Assembly: GCF_024220515.1 (NCBI RefSeq)
Contig: NZ_JAMXOT010000254.1
Location: 1 to 38,866, forward strand
DNA length: 38,866 bases
DNA from: Oscillatoria sp. HE19RPO
GTDB taxonomy: Bacteria > Cyanobacteriota > Cyanobacteriia > Cyanobacteriales > Laspinemataceae
Reading direction: 5' to 3'
The translations under genes and the position numbers were made by a program. The notes below the pieces were generated by a model. It was given only the letters and a program-made list of their open reading frames with translations, searched no databases and was not told the origin of the DNA. Of the stretch, positions 1-9,179 are shown one piece after another. Numbering within the stretch: position 1 is the first letter of the stretch; every line of letters starts with the position of its first letter.

Positions 1-64
1 GCTTGCGCCCTCCGGAGGGCGCAAGCATTGCGCCCCTACAATCTACACACCTTGACAGGGCTAG
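1..64. repeat. Right half of a composite palindromic element, cut by the window edge
   Basis: The first bases form a GC-rich hairpin centred on CCCTCCGGAGGG. It is followed by CATTGCGCCCCTACAA and then by CACCTTGACAGGGCTAG. The same three blocks in the same order make up the right half of the complete 145-base element at 38051-38195, so this is a second copy whose left arm lies outside the window. The element looks like a non-autonomous MITE-type repeat; no transposase is visible. Confidence 0.75.
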
Positions 65-107
65 TGCTTAAGCCCCTTAGAGTGAGTTTCACAGCTTTAG
101 GTAGGAA

Positions 108-155
108 ACGACTGAAGTCGTTACTACGAACGAAGAGAAGAACGACTGAAGTCGT
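108..155. repeat. Two copies of a 14-base inverted repeat (ACGACTGAAGTCGT)
   Basis: ACGACTGAAGTCGT occurs at 108-121 and 142-155, each followed by a variant of CTACGAAC. A third copy with the same flank lies at 10683-10696, upstream of the gas-vesicle genes. Each copy is a 6-base stem around GA. This is an interspersed short palindrome of unknown role. Confidence 0.7.
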
Positions 156-195
156 CTCTACGAACATTTCCCATCTCTCCTATCCCTCCCATCAA

Positions 196-230
196 CCAAT
201 GACCAATGACCAATGACCAATGACCAATGA
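196..230. repeat. Heptanucleotide tandem repeat, CCAATGA x5
   Basis: Five exact copies of the 7-mer CCAATGA run head to tail, ending 5 bases before the stop codon of the leftward AAA ATPase gene. Heptamer arrays of this kind are the short tandemly repeated repetitive (STRR) sequences known from filamentous cyanobacteria. Copy number is likely to vary between strains by slippage. Confidence 0.85.
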
Positions 231-235
231 CTCCA

Positions 236-2113
236 CTAAGCCGATCGCTGTTGGTTCAAGGCATCGTAAGCGTAGGCAAAATCCTCGGTGGTAATCCGGA
301 TTTGGGCGGGATCGCTCATGCCGATCGCCCGGTAGCGGCGGATGGCTTCGACTGCGGCGCGATCGCCTAATAAGGCTAAATCTGCTCCATTCCAACCTTC
401 GGTAACCGTTGCCCAGTGAGACAAATCCACCTCGGACAAGGGACGTTCCTGATTGTGGACTTGCAAGATTCCTAAGCGGCTGTCTCCATCGGGTAAATCC
501 ACCATCAGTTGCAAGTCGAAGCGTCCCGCCCGCAAGAGGGCCGAATCCATTGCCTCGGGCCGATTCGTCGCCCCAATGACTAGAATATTGGCCCCGGTTG
601 CCAAGCCGTCTAGTTCCACGAGTAACTGTCCAACCACGCGATCGCTGACGCCGGAATCCCCGGTATGTTGGCCTCTGGCGGGGGCTAAGGTATCGATTTC
701 ATCAATAAACACCACACAGGGCGCTGCTTGGCGGGCTTTGGTAAATAATTCCCGAACCGCTTGTTCGCTGGCCCCCACCCATTTACTGAGTAATTCCGGT
801 CCATTGATACAGATAAAATTCGCTTTGGCTTGGGAAGCGACGGCTTTGGCTAACAGGGTTTTGCCCGTTCCTGGAGGACCCCAGAGCAAAATTCCTTTGG
901 GCGATCGGGCTTTGGTTTGTAAATACAATTCCCGATTAATCAGCGCCCCTTCTACCGATTCTCGTAGGGTTTGTTTAATGCTCTCCAATCCGCCAATTTC
1001 CTCCCATGAAACATGAGGAGATTGCACTTCCACGGACCGCAAAACTGCGGGTTTAACGGCTTTGAGGGCTTCTAAAAAATCCCCCTGTTGAACCGTCATT
1101 GTTTCCGGAATCTCTGCTTCAATGGAAGGCACTTGACGACGGAGAGCAGTATAGGCGGCTTTTTGGCAAACCGCTTTCAAATCGGCCCCCACAAATCCCG
1201 TGGCTAATTCAGCAATTTCAGCTAACTGTACTGTTTCATCTAAAGGCATTGCGCCGGTGAGAATTTCTAATATTTCCAACCGTCCGGCGCAGTCGGGGAC
1301 TCGAAACTGCACTTCGCGATCGAACCGTCCCGGGCGACGCAAGGCAGGATCGAGGGCATCCGGTCGATTTGTGGCAGCTAGGACAATCACCCCTTGAGTT
1401 TGAGCAAATCCATCCATTAAGCCTAATAATTGGGCGACTAGGCGTTTTTCGACCTCTCCCTCAACTTGAGAGCGATCGGGCGCTAAACTGTCAATTTCAT
1501 CAATAAAAATAATACAAGGCGCACTATTCACCGCTTGGTCAAAAATAGCCCGCAGTTTTTGCTCCGCTTCGCCGTAATATTTACTAATCACTTCTGGCCC
1601 AACTAAATCAATATAGTTAACGCCCAATTCTGAAGCTAAAGCGCGAGCCGTTAAAGTTTTTCCAGTTCCCGGAGGTCCAACTAACAACACCCCTCGGGTC
1701 GGTTCTAATCCAATTTTTTCTAATAAATCGGGACGTTTTAAAGGCATCCCAATCAGTTCTTTCAGTTCAGCTAAAACTTCTCGAAGTCCGCCAATATCTT
1801 TCATCGAAGAACCCGATTTTTGGGGCTTCGACACCCCGGGAGTCGGGGAAGTAAAATTTGACCCACCGCCTGTGGAACGAGGACCCGTGGAACGAGGACC
1901 TGTGGGTGTCCGGAATGGACTGGCATCTACAGAAACCCCACCCGTCGAGACTCCGACATTCCCAGTCCGGGGAATTGCCCCAGTACGGGGTATGCTACTA
2001 ATCGGACGAGTACGGAACTGCATATCTGCCTTGAGTTCTCCAGCTTCTCTTTTTTCTTCCAAGGTTTTTGCGAGTTCTAATAACTGCTCAAACCCTTTAA
2101 ATAAATCGTTCAT
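236..2113 (-). CDS. CDC48-family AAA+ ATPase with two AAA domains
   Basis: This 625-residue protein carries two AAA+ modules. Walker A motifs GPPGTGKT lie at about residues 146-153 and 412-419, each followed by a Walker B FIDEID and an ATNRP sensor segment with a downstream RPGRFD/RAGRFD arginine-finger region. That arrangement is typical of CDC48/p97-type unfoldases, which use ATP to unfold or extract proteins. It differs from eukaryotic p97 in lacking the N-terminal double-psi barrel. Instead, residues 1-105 comprise a short charged helix and a low-complexity stretch rich in Gly, Ser, Thr and Pro with the repeat TGPRS, probably a flexible substrate-recruiting arm. The gene is last in a leftward series (LamG protein, ArsA-type ATPase, this gene), but a 0.6 kb repeat-rich gap makes co-transcription with arsA doubtful. 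Its substrate is unknown. Confidence 0.92.
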   Translation of the reverse strand: MNDLFKGFEQLLELAKTLEEKREAGELKADMQFRTRPISSIPRTGAIPRTGNVGVSTGGVSVDASPFRTPTGPRSTGPRSTGGGSNFTSPTPGVSKPQKSGSSMKDIGGLREVLAELKELIGMPLKRPDLLEKIGLEPTRGVLLVGPPGTGKTLTARALASELGVNYIDLVGPEVISKYYGEAEQKLRAIFDQAVNSAPCIIFIDEIDSLAPDRSQVEGEVEKRLVAQLLGLMDGFAQTQGVIVLAATNRPDALDPALRRPGRFDREVQFRVPDCAGRLEILEILTGAMPLDETVQLAEIAELATGFVGADLKAVCQKAAYTALRRQVPSIEAEIPETMTVQQGDFLEALKAVKPAVLRSVEVQSPHVSWEEIGGLESIKQTLRESVEGALINRELYLQTKARSPKGILLWGPPGTGKTLLAKAVASQAKANFICINGPELLSKWVGASEQAVRELFTKARQAAPCVVFIDEIDTLAPARGQHTGDSGVSDRVVGQLLVELDGLATGANILVIGATNRPEAMDSALLRAGRFDLQLMVDLPDGDSRLGILQVHNQERPLSEVDLSHWATVTEGWNGADLALLGDRAAVEAIRRYRAIGMSDPAQIRITTEDFAYAYDALNQQRSA

Positions 2114-2375
2114 GAATTGTTCTCCCTAATTTTTAACAGTTCCGTTGTTGACCCCATTCATTTGGAGCTAAAATGCAATAATTTACCGCATTTTTCTCTA
2201 CCCTAAGATATGGAGAAAGCCCCGGAATTGTTTAAGGGAGGTTACTTAACAATCTAACGATTTATCCCTTAAATAGTCTTCCTCTCAAGGCTGATTTTAT
2301 AGGGCATGGGTCCCTATATCCCAAGGTGTAGAGTCGATTAGACTCAATCTTAGCATTTTTTAATCCCCCCTCCAA

Positions 2376-2726
2376 CCTCGTATCATGGCTCTGCCGTGAT
2401 ACGCACTCTCTGCGGCTCTGCCGCCTGTTTAAGTGCTATACAAACTCCCCTTCCGGTCCCCTCCCCTTAGCAAGGGGAGGGTTAGGGTGGGGTTCTCTTG
2501 ACTTTGCTTTGCAAGTCAAGAGGAATCAGTGGGTGGAGGGTCTCCCGTGAGATGGCGGTAAGCGGAGCTATCCCGTAGGGAATCGCCACCTCACGGGAGA
2601 CCCCACCCTAACCCTCCCCTTGCCAAGGGGAGGGGACCGGAAGTAAAAACCCTACTCTATACACCTCCCCCCTCGTATCATGGCTCTGCCGTGATACGCA
2701 CTCTCTGCGGCTCTGCCGCCTGTTTA
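2376..2726. repeat. Pair of 56-base direct repeats bracketing an inverted-repeat element
   Basis: Nearly identical 56-base blocks lie at 2376-2431 and 2671-2726. Each starts CCTCGTATCATGGCTCTGCC and contains two small hairpins: TATCA...TGATA, and GCGG...CCGC around CTCTG. Between them sits the inverted-repeat element at 2450-2643. The arrangement suggests one repeat inserted next to or into another. The remaining bases of the 637-base gap (2114-2375 and 2727-2750) show no coding potential; a promoter for the AAA ATPase gene probably lies just upstream of 2113, but I could not assign boxes. Confidence 0.75.
2450..2643. mobile_element. MITE-like element with 44-base terminal inverted repeats
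   Basis: The left arm (2450-2494), starting CTTCCGGTCCCCTCCCCTT, is the reverse complement of the right arm (2600-2643) with very few differences. Internally there are further nested hairpins: a CTCTTGACTT/AAGTCAAGAG stem at about 2496-2521, and a GGTCTCCCGTGAG stem with its complement at about 2539-2603. No open frame spans it, so it is non-autonomous. Such C/G-rich 'CCCTCCCCTTGCCAAGGGGAGGG' type hairpins are common between cyanobacterial genes. Confidence 0.7.
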
Positions 2727-2750
2727 CATTTGATACAAACCCCACCCGAA

Positions 2751-4652
2751 TTAAAACAACAAATCAGCAGCCCCTTGAATCCGCTCTAAAGCAGACACAG
2801 AACGCGGCAAAACCGGCAAGCGAATCACCGTTTGTTCCGGAAATAATTCCCCTTTAATTTCACCCCCCAGGCGATACCGATTATGCACCACATAACGTTG
2901 AGGCACTTCCATTGTTCGCAATAACTCCGTTAATCGCACCTGTTCCGACAGAATTGCCGCTTGTGCTTGCACCACCCCAATAAATTCCGTATGTTGGGCA
3001 TCTTTTAACTGCTTTTGTGCTTTCACAACTTGTTGCCGCAACGTCCGTAATCGTCCCATGAATTCCACTCGCCCTAACACATTTTGATATTGAATCCATA
3101 ATTTAAAAATCCATGCTAACCAATCGGATAAAGCCGCAGGCATTTCTAAAAACCGCAATAAATGACCCGTAGGAGCAGTATCTAAAATAATTAAATCTTG
3201 TTCGTTGCGATTTAATAAATCAAATACCTCAATCAAGGAAAGCATCTCATCAATTCCCGGTAGAGCTTGGGCGACTAACATCCGCCACGCTTCAGGAGTA
3301 TAGGCAATTTTGATGTTTCCTGGGTTCGGCCCTTCTCCACTCATCATTTCCGCTAATTCCCAGAGATAGTTCTCTCGGAATTGTTCCAAAATCACCTCGG
3401 CATCAATTTCTTGCCCGCTTAAATTATTCGTGATTTGCATCGGGGTATGTCCCAACTCTTGACCGAAAGCATCTCCTAAAGAATGGGCAGGGTCGATGGA
3501 AATCACTCTAATTTTTTTGTTTGGATAGCGCTGCGCCAATCCCCAGCCTAATGCAGCGGCAACGGTGGTTTTTCCCACTCCTCCTTTTCCGCCAATTAAA
3601 ATTAATTGGCGACCTTCGGCGATAAAATCGGGGAAGCTAGGGGGCATTTTTTCGGGCCATTGCACGATCGCCTCGGGACCCAATTCCACCTGTTCTAGGG
3701 CTTGCAGTTGGGGTATCAGGCCATCTAGGGCCTCTGCACCCAAGGGTTCTGTAGCTTGTTGCGGGAGGATGAACACCGGGTGATTCCCGGGGAGTTGGAG
3801 GAATTTTTGGAGTAATTGTTGTTGTTCACTATAGCGGTCTAAATCCGGTTCGGGATTGAGGAGAATTTGGTTAATGAATAAACCCTGACAAGGAATTAAT
3901 AATTCCTCCAAACTGGTGATAAATCGCCCAGTTTCTAATAAACTCATCGGTTCGGCGATCGCCACCACTAAGCAAGCGGTAAAGCTATCATCTTGCAGCA
4001 AGGTTCTCCCTTCGTTTAAATCAGTTTTCAAGTCAACCAAAAACTCATCGACTTTATCGGGGGTATAGGTTCCTCTAAAGGTTTGAGACATGGCACGATG
4101 TTTTTCTTGGAAGAGTTCCAAGGAATTTAACACCACATCTAAGAAATCTTTGATGCCTAATAAATTCAAGGTATGACCGGAAGGTGCCATATCCACTACA
4201 ATTCTATCTACGACTTTCTCCGTGAGTAATCGTTGAATTTCCAGCAATCCCATGATTTCATCTAATCCGGGCCAGTCTAAATCCCACACCGGGGTTAAAT
4301 CTTCTCCTTCTACAAAACTGCCCCGTTCTACTAATAATTCTAAGAATTTGCCATATTTGGCTTTAAATTCTCCTAAGAGTTCTTTGGCATCGAGCGATCG
4401 CACCTGTAAATTGGGCAAGTCCTCTAACGCTGTGGCGGCAGTGGTTACCGGAAGCTGCAACACATCCCCTAAAGAATGAGCTGGATCGGTGGAAATTAAT
4501 AAAATAGACTCTTGGGGAAATAATTTAGCCCATTTTCGGGCAAAAGCACAAGCGAGGGTGGTTTTGCCGACTCCCCCTTTGCCACTAAATAAAGCAAGGT
4601 GAAGGGAGTTGTACTGGGTAATCGAAGTGAGTTTTTTATCGGTTATATTCAT
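2751..4652 (-). CDS. ArsA/GET3-family ATPase, two tandem P-loop halves
   Basis: The protein is an internally duplicated ArsA/TRC40-type ATPase of about 633 residues. A deviant Walker A, SGKGGVGKTT, lies near the N-terminus and a second one, GGKGGVGKTT, near residue 357. Each is followed by an S(T/I)DPAHSLGD switch and by (V/L)DxAPxGHxL(N/R)L. In this family the halves act as one nucleotide-driven dimer; relatives drive arsenite pumps or deliver tail-anchored membrane proteins. No arsenic genes are nearby, so a protein-targeting or chaperone role is more likely than arsenite efflux. I prefer the ATG at 4652 over the one at 4667 because GGGAG lies 8 bases upstream of it. The gene begins 74 bases past the end of the LamG gene. 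A specific link to gas vesicles is possible from position only. Confidence 0.9.
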   Translation of the reverse strand: MNITDKKLTSITQYNSLHLALFSGKGGVGKTTLACAFARKWAKLFPQESILLISTDPAHSLGDVLQLPVTTAATALEDLPNLQVRSLDAKELLGEFKAKYGKFLELLVERGSFVEGEDLTPVWDLDWPGLDEIMGLLEIQRLLTEKVVDRIVVDMAPSGHTLNLLGIKDFLDVVLNSLELFQEKHRAMSQTFRGTYTPDKVDEFLVDLKTDLNEGRTLLQDDSFTACLVVAIAEPMSLLETGRFITSLEELLIPCQGLFINQILLNPEPDLDRYSEQQQLLQKFLQLPGNHPVFILPQQATEPLGAEALDGLIPQLQALEQVELGPEAIVQWPEKMPPSFPDFIAEGRQLILIGGKGGVGKTTVAAALGWGLAQRYPNKKIRVISIDPAHSLGDAFGQELGHTPMQITNNLSGQEIDAEVILEQFRENYLWELAEMMSGEGPNPGNIKIAYTPEAWRMLVAQALPGIDEMLSLIEVFDLLNRNEQDLIILDTAPTGHLLRFLEMPAALSDWLAWIFKLWIQYQNVLGRVEFMGRLRTLRQQVVKAQKQLKDAQHTEFIGVVQAQAAILSEQVRLTELLRTMEVPQRYVVHNRYRLGGEIKGELFPEQTVIRLPVLPRSVSALERIQGAADLLF

Positions 4653-4726
4653 CAAGATTGCTCCCATTCCGGTTTCTTAATCTGCATCTGATTATCCCAT
4701 TGTTCCAGCATCAGCGATCGCCCATT

Positions 4727-7700
4727 TTACCCAAGCGGTATCTCCATCTGTTCCCATGTCGCCCCCAGAATCCGTCCGCGATCGCCTACCCAGTCCCCAT
4801 CCCCTTCATTCAAGGGATAATAAGCAGTTAATCCCGGTTCATCCCCTTGCAAGCGATGGGTGAAATCTCTGTAAATTTCTGCCTCAGTTCGCGCCACCCG
4901 CCACAGTCTCACTTCGGCAATTTGACCGGCAAAAAAGCTATCTCGGTTTCCAAAAACCTGGGATTTACCTAAGCAATAGTCTCCCGGAGTTTGCTGTAAT
5001 CGTTCCGGTGCCGGTTGGGTGGCAAACCATTCGCCGTTGCGGTAAAAGTGATAGAGACTTAGAGCTTTCACCCAAGTGATATGAACCCAGCGATCGCCGG
5101 TTTCAAAGAAGTTGAGCAAGACATTGGTATCAGGCGTTTTCTCCCCTACCCCGACGGAGTGATACTGCAAGGCGCGATCGCAAGGACACAACGCGAGTCC
5201 CAGTTGCTCTGAGTTCCCCTTGCTCAGAATACCATGCCACCGTTCATCATCCACTGTTGTCGGTTTAACCCACAGTGACAGGGTAAAGGTGCGATCCATT
5301 TCCCCGAGTGGGGGAAGGATGACGACATCATCCTCTCCATCAAACGTCAGCACAGATTGGACAAAGTGAGGGAGGGCGAATTCCGGTTCCGGGAGGGCGA
5401 TCTCCACTTCCTCAATTTCCCATGTTGCACCCCGAATTTTACCATGATTCGGGGGATTGGCAATATCCTGAACCCATGTCCCCTCCCCTTCATTTAACGG
5501 CCAATAATAACGCAATCCAGTCTCCTCCCCAGTGACACCCTGCTGCAAATTCTGCTGAATTTGTTCCTCTGTGAGTGCTACATTCCAGACTTGAATTTCC
5601 GCCATTTGACCCCGAAAGTGCGAAACGGAATTCCCGATTCCCACCTTGCCAAACCAATAGGTTGTATTATCAGTATAGAACCGTTCCGGTGCAGCTTGGG
5701 TGGCAAATAGCGTCCCATTCCGATAAAATCGATACTCTGTTCCCGCTTTCACCCAGGCGAGATGCACCCAGTCGCCTTCAGAACCTGCAAAAAAGTTCAA
5801 CAACGGGGCGGCATGACGCAGGTTGGGGGAAGATGGATCAATGGTATGATAGTATAACGTTTGTTGATACTCAACCCCCCAGAGTTCCGGTTTGAAGGCA
5901 GAGGGCCACCAGCGTTTTCCCATGATTCCATAAGGGTTTGGACCTACATTAGACAATTTCAACCACAGGGAAATCGTAAAGGTGGTATCATTCTCGAAAG
6001 GGTCTTCGACTTCGATATAGTTCCTCTCACTAGCGAAGCATAACACGGGCCGAAATTCTCCCTCTGAGGAAGTATCACCCTTTCCAGGGGGGTTACCTTG
6101 TCCCCAGGTGGCACCGATGATTTTCCCTCGGTTAGCGCATTTTGCTCCATCGGAGGCGATCGCGCCATTGCCGTCATTGAATGCCCAGTAATGGCATAAT
6201 CCCGGTTCCTCGCCGGTTAAAGGACGATGCAAGTCATGGCGAATTTCCGCAGCAGTTCGGGCAATTTTCCAGACTCTCACATCCCGAATTGCCCCGGCAA
6301 ACCCCTTTTCTCCCATGCCAATTAGCGCTTGGGATTGACGCAAATAAAAGCGATCGGGTGCCGGTTGGATGGCATATAATTCGCCATTGCGATAAAACCG
6401 ATATTCTGTTCCCACTTTCACCCAGGCAATCTGTACCCAGCGATCGGTGCTTTCAAAGAATCCGTCAAGGGTATCATGATATCGACAAGTTCCCTCTGCA
6501 TCAAAGGAATCGTAATACAATCCCCCTTTCGGGGCAATTCCGAGTTGCAGGGGAGGTAAATTCTCTCCGGAATCATTACTGAACAACCCACACCAACCCC
6601 GATCTAACAATGCGGGTTTAACCCATAGAGATAGGGTGAAAGTCCGGTTATTTTTAAAGGGCGTTTTAACTTGTACATTGTTATTAATACCATTAAACAT
6701 TAAAGCAGACTGGAAGGATTTCTCGGAAGGGATATCTTCCGGTTCCGGTTCTATCTGGACTGGCGATTCGCGAATCGCCCCTACATTGCTGATTGATTCT
6801 TCAATCTCTGGGGGAGGTTCTTCTAATAAAATATTCGGTTTTATCTCGACTGGCGATTCGCGAATCGCCCCTACATTGTCGATTGATTCTTCTTCAATCT
6901 CTGGGGGAGGTTCTTCTAATAAAATATTCGGTTCGCTCTGGACTGGCGATTCGCGAATCGCCCCTACATTGCTGATTGATTCTTCTTCAATCTCTGGGGG
7001 TGGTTCTTCTAATAAAATATTCGGTTCTATCTCGACTGGCGATTCGCGAATCGCCCCTACATTGTCGATTGATTCTTCTTCAATCTCTGGGGGAGGTTCT
7101 TCTAATAAAATATTCGGTTCTATCTCGACTGGCGATTCGCGAATCGCCCCTACATTGCTGATTGATTCTTCAATCTCTGGGGGAGGTTCTTCTAATAAAA
7201 TATTCGGTTCGCTCTCGACTGGCGATTCGCGAATCGCCCCTACATTGCTGATTGATTCTTCTTCAATCTCTGGGGGAGGTTCTTCTAATAAAATATTCGG
7301 TTCGGTGTTGGTTTCTGGGGGAATTGGGGAAGGTTCTACTCCGGAGGAAGGAGAGGGAACAATGGAGGGAGTTAGAGTTGGCCGATCGCCCCCTAAATCC
7401 TGACTCGCTACAGTAGCAATATCCGCAGCAACTAACGGACTATTCCAAATTCTAATTTGCGTAATCCGTCCCTGAAAAAAACAAGGACTCGCCCCACTTT
7501 GTTCCGTGGCCCCCGCCCCCACCCGCAGGGAATTGCGCTCATTCGGATGAAAGGGAATTCCGGTTCGTTGCGCTACTAAACTGCCATTAATATAGAAAGA
7601 AACCGTTTGCGACGGTTCATCATAAATTCCCGCTAAATGTGTCCAGACCCCTTTTGTAGCTCTCGGTCCAGTCAGCATCACCCAAGGCGCATCTGGTTGA

Positions 7701-8068
7701 CCGCTACCCACCCAAAACTGCCAATTTCCGGCGGGATTCACACAAAAAAGATAGCCCCTTCTTCCCTCTTGAACAGAACTACAAACTGAGGTTAAAATTG
7801 CGCGATAGCCGATTCCACCTTGATAGTCTACCCACAGTTCTACCGTAAATTGACGGAGATTAAAATCTCTGAAATAGGGAATTTCAATCCAATCGCTAGT
7901 CCCATTAAATAAGGTAATTTCGGGATAAGAATAGCCGAGGTCAACTTCTTTGGCGGTGGGGGGAATGGCAACAGATTCGTTGAAAATCATCTTGGGGGAT
8001 TTGTAGCTGCTAATTGAGCGATCGGCATTTAGGCTAAATTCGACTGGCGATATGATAGCGGTTCCCAT
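4727..8068 (-). CDS. Multi-LamG-domain protein with a palindrome-derived repeat linker
   Basis: This 1113-residue protein contains four concanavalin-A/LamG-like jellyroll domains, at about residues 50-220, 450-640, 675-850 and 900-1075. They are recognisable from recurring FTLSLWVKP strands, the HxxWVKxxxxYxFYRNG core and the closing WxxARTxAEI segment. LamG domains bind sugars or protein ligands. Residues about 252-434 are a linker of six 30/31-residue repeats built on EPNILLEEPPPEIEE and NVGAIRESPV; it is proline-rich and acidic and probably extended. I see no N-terminal signal peptide, transmembrane segment or sorting motif, so export, if any, is by an unknown route. No strong ribosome-binding site precedes the ATG at 8068, which leaves the start slightly uncertain. 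The gene lies 142 bases downstream of gvpN in the same orientation. Confidence 0.9.
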   Translation of the reverse strand: MGTAIISPVEFSLNADRSISSYKSPKMIFNESVAIPPTAKEVDLGYSYPEITLFNGTSDWIEIPYFRDFNLRQFTVELWVDYQGGIGYRAILTSVCSSVQEGRRGYLFCVNPAGNWQFWVGSGQPDAPWVMLTGPRATKGVWTHLAGIYDEPSQTVSFYINGSLVAQRTGIPFHPNERNSLRVGAGATEQSGASPCFFQGRITQIRIWNSPLVAADIATVASQDLGGDRPTLTPSIVPSPSSGVEPSPIPPETNTEPNILLEEPPPEIEEESISNVGAIRESPVESEPNILLEEPPPEIEESISNVGAIRESPVEIEPNILLEEPPPEIEEESIDNVGAIRESPVEIEPNILLEEPPPEIEEESISNVGAIRESPVQSEPNILLEEPPPEIEEESIDNVGAIRESPVEIKPNILLEEPPPEIEESISNVGAIRESPVQIEPEPEDIPSEKSFQSALMFNGINNNVQVKTPFKNNRTFTLSLWVKPALLDRGWCGLFSNDSGENLPPLQLGIAPKGGLYYDSFDAEGTCRYHDTLDGFFESTDRWVQIAWVKVGTEYRFYRNGELYAIQPAPDRFYLRQSQALIGMGEKGFAGAIRDVRVWKIARTAAEIRHDLHRPLTGEEPGLCHYWAFNDGNGAIASDGAKCANRGKIIGATWGQGNPPGKGDTSSEGEFRPVLCFASERNYIEVEDPFENDTTFTISLWLKLSNVGPNPYGIMGKRWWPSAFKPELWGVEYQQTLYYHTIDPSSPNLRHAAPLLNFFAGSEGDWVHLAWVKAGTEYRFYRNGTLFATQAAPERFYTDNTTYWFGKVGIGNSVSHFRGQMAEIQVWNVALTEEQIQQNLQQGVTGEETGLRYYWPLNEGEGTWVQDIANPPNHGKIRGATWEIEEVEIALPEPEFALPHFVQSVLTFDGEDDVVILPPLGEMDRTFTLSLWVKPTTVDDERWHGILSKGNSEQLGLALCPCDRALQYHSVGVGEKTPDTNVLLNFFETGDRWVHITWVKALSLYHFYRNGEWFATQPAPERLQQTPGDYCLGKSQVFGNRDSFFAGQIAEVRLWRVARTEAEIYRDFTHRLQGDEPGLTAYYPLNEGDGDWVGDRGRILGATWEQMEIPLG
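6766..7310 (-). repeat. Six tandem 90/93-base coding repeats containing the GGCGATTCG palindrome
   Basis: Within the LamG gene, six units of 90 or 93 bases follow one another; length differs by one Glu codon (EES versus ES). Each unit contains the 18-base palindrome GGCGATTCGCGAATCGCC flanked by CCTACA, encoding GAIRES on the minus strand. The same core with the same CTACA flank is an intergenic repeat elsewhere in this window. Units differ by only a few substitutions, so amplification is recent or the units are homogenised. Confidence 0.9.
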
Positions 8069-8210
8069 TTAGGAGTGTGTTAGCGGAGCGTGTGCGTCAG
8101 CACAAACATCTTGATCGCTCTTGATTCTAGGGATCAAGATGCTTGCATTCCTCTGCTCTAAATTTCTGTACCTCATGAGTCCGAGAACCGCAATATTCTT
8201 CCCAGCGAAT

Positions 8211-9149
8211 CTAGCCTAATTTACCATGAGTTAAAACCTCCGCAGGAGCCGAACGTTTGTCTGCCGCTAGGACTTCTTTAAACAGTTGTCCAAGAATGGT
8301 GAGGCCCTCTGCATGAGGGATTTTTGCCCGCGAGAGCAAAATATCGCTACAAATTTCTCGAAAGTCGGCACTGGTTGGCAAGACGGGAATATTATTTTGG
8401 TGGCAGACTGTGGCAACAATTAAACAAGCGCGTAAACCCGAGGATTTTTCATGAGTCGTACTCCGTTCTCGAAAGGTCTTGACCAAATGCACAATCATTG
8501 CCGCATCCCCTCGGGTTAATCCCGATTTTTGGACAACAATTTCTTGTTGAGTCAGTTCGTCGGGTTCGGGAATATCCAGGGTAATCAACCGATCCATTAA
8601 GGCATCCTGAGTTTCATGGACTCCGCAATATTCCTCGGGATTGGAGGTGAAAATCACACGAAACTGGGGATGCGCCCGAATATATTCCGGTTGTTGTGCA
8701 CTGGTTGGCAGCACTAACAGTTTTTCTTCTAAAACTGATAGCAGCACATTATTCACCTCGGGACGCGATCGATTAAATTCGTCATAAATGAGGGTAAATC
8801 CCTCGCGGCAGGCGGTGGTTAACCTTGCATCTGACCAGGATTGACGATATTCATCTTCGACTTTAATCACGTTGTGAATAAAGTTGTCCACGACTTTTTT
8901 ACGGTTGTATCCTCGTTGGTTGCCAATCAAGTCGGATGATTTGTATTCATCATCCCCAAACATTAAAACAATTGGACGTTCTAACAGATTGGCTAGATGA
9001 ATGGCTAAGGTGGTTTTGCCGGTGCCAGCAGGACCGCGCAGGTGGATGGAAAATCCCGCATGGAGATAGCGCAAGGCGCGTTTGGTCAGACGATGAATGG
9101 CCGGTGTATCGACAAAATTCTGGGAAGTGGCTTGTAAAACTGTGGTCAC
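8211..9149 (-). CDS. gvpN: Gas vesicle protein GvpN (AAA+ ATPase)
   Basis: GvpN is an MoxR-like AAA+ ATPase needed for gas vesicles to grow to full size; in cyanobacteria it is thought to act with GvpC on the shell. The 312-residue length fits the family. Visible motifs are Walker [10 protein letters not shown] near residue 40, Walker [20 protein letters not shown], and the sensor segment [20 protein letters not shown], which is characteristic of GvpN. The start is GTG at 9149, preceded by GAGG about 8 bases upstream. The gene is separated from gvpC by 30 bases and is the third gene of the leftward gvpA-gvpC-gvpN set. Confidence 0.96.
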   Translation of the reverse strand: MTTVLQATSQNFVDTPAIHRLTKRALRYLHAGFSIHLRGPAGTGKTTLAIHLANLLERPIVLMFGDDEYKSSDLIGNQRGYNRKKVVDNFIHNVIKVEDEYRQSWSDARLTTACREGFTLIYDEFNRSRPEVNNVLLSVLEEKLLVLPTSAQQPEYIRAHPQFRVIFTSNPEEYCGVHETQDALMDRLITLDIPEPDELTQQEIVVQKSGLTRGDAAMIVHLVKTFRERSTTHEKSSGLRACLIVATVCHQNNIPVLPTSADFREICSDILLSRAKIPHAEGLTILGQLFKEVLAADKRSAPAEVLTHGKLG

Positions 9150-9179
9150 AAATAACCTCTTTGCATCACGTCCGTTGAG

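Noticed and set aside
28-216. 62-codon plus-strand frame at the window start
   Set aside because: It is made of the palindromic element, two ACGACTGAAGTCGT repeats and the heptamer array, so it is not a gene.
2751-4667. Arsenite efflux ATPase ArsA
   Set aside because: No arsB, arsC, arsD or arsR is nearby, and cyanobacterial tandem ArsA-type ATPases occur without arsenic operons; only the family assignment is kept.
6636-7403. 255-codon plus-strand frame rich in Ser/Gly repeats
   Set aside because: It is antisense to the LamG gene and stays open only because the coding repeats contain a palindrome and lack stops on both strands. It has no domain and no ribosome-binding site.
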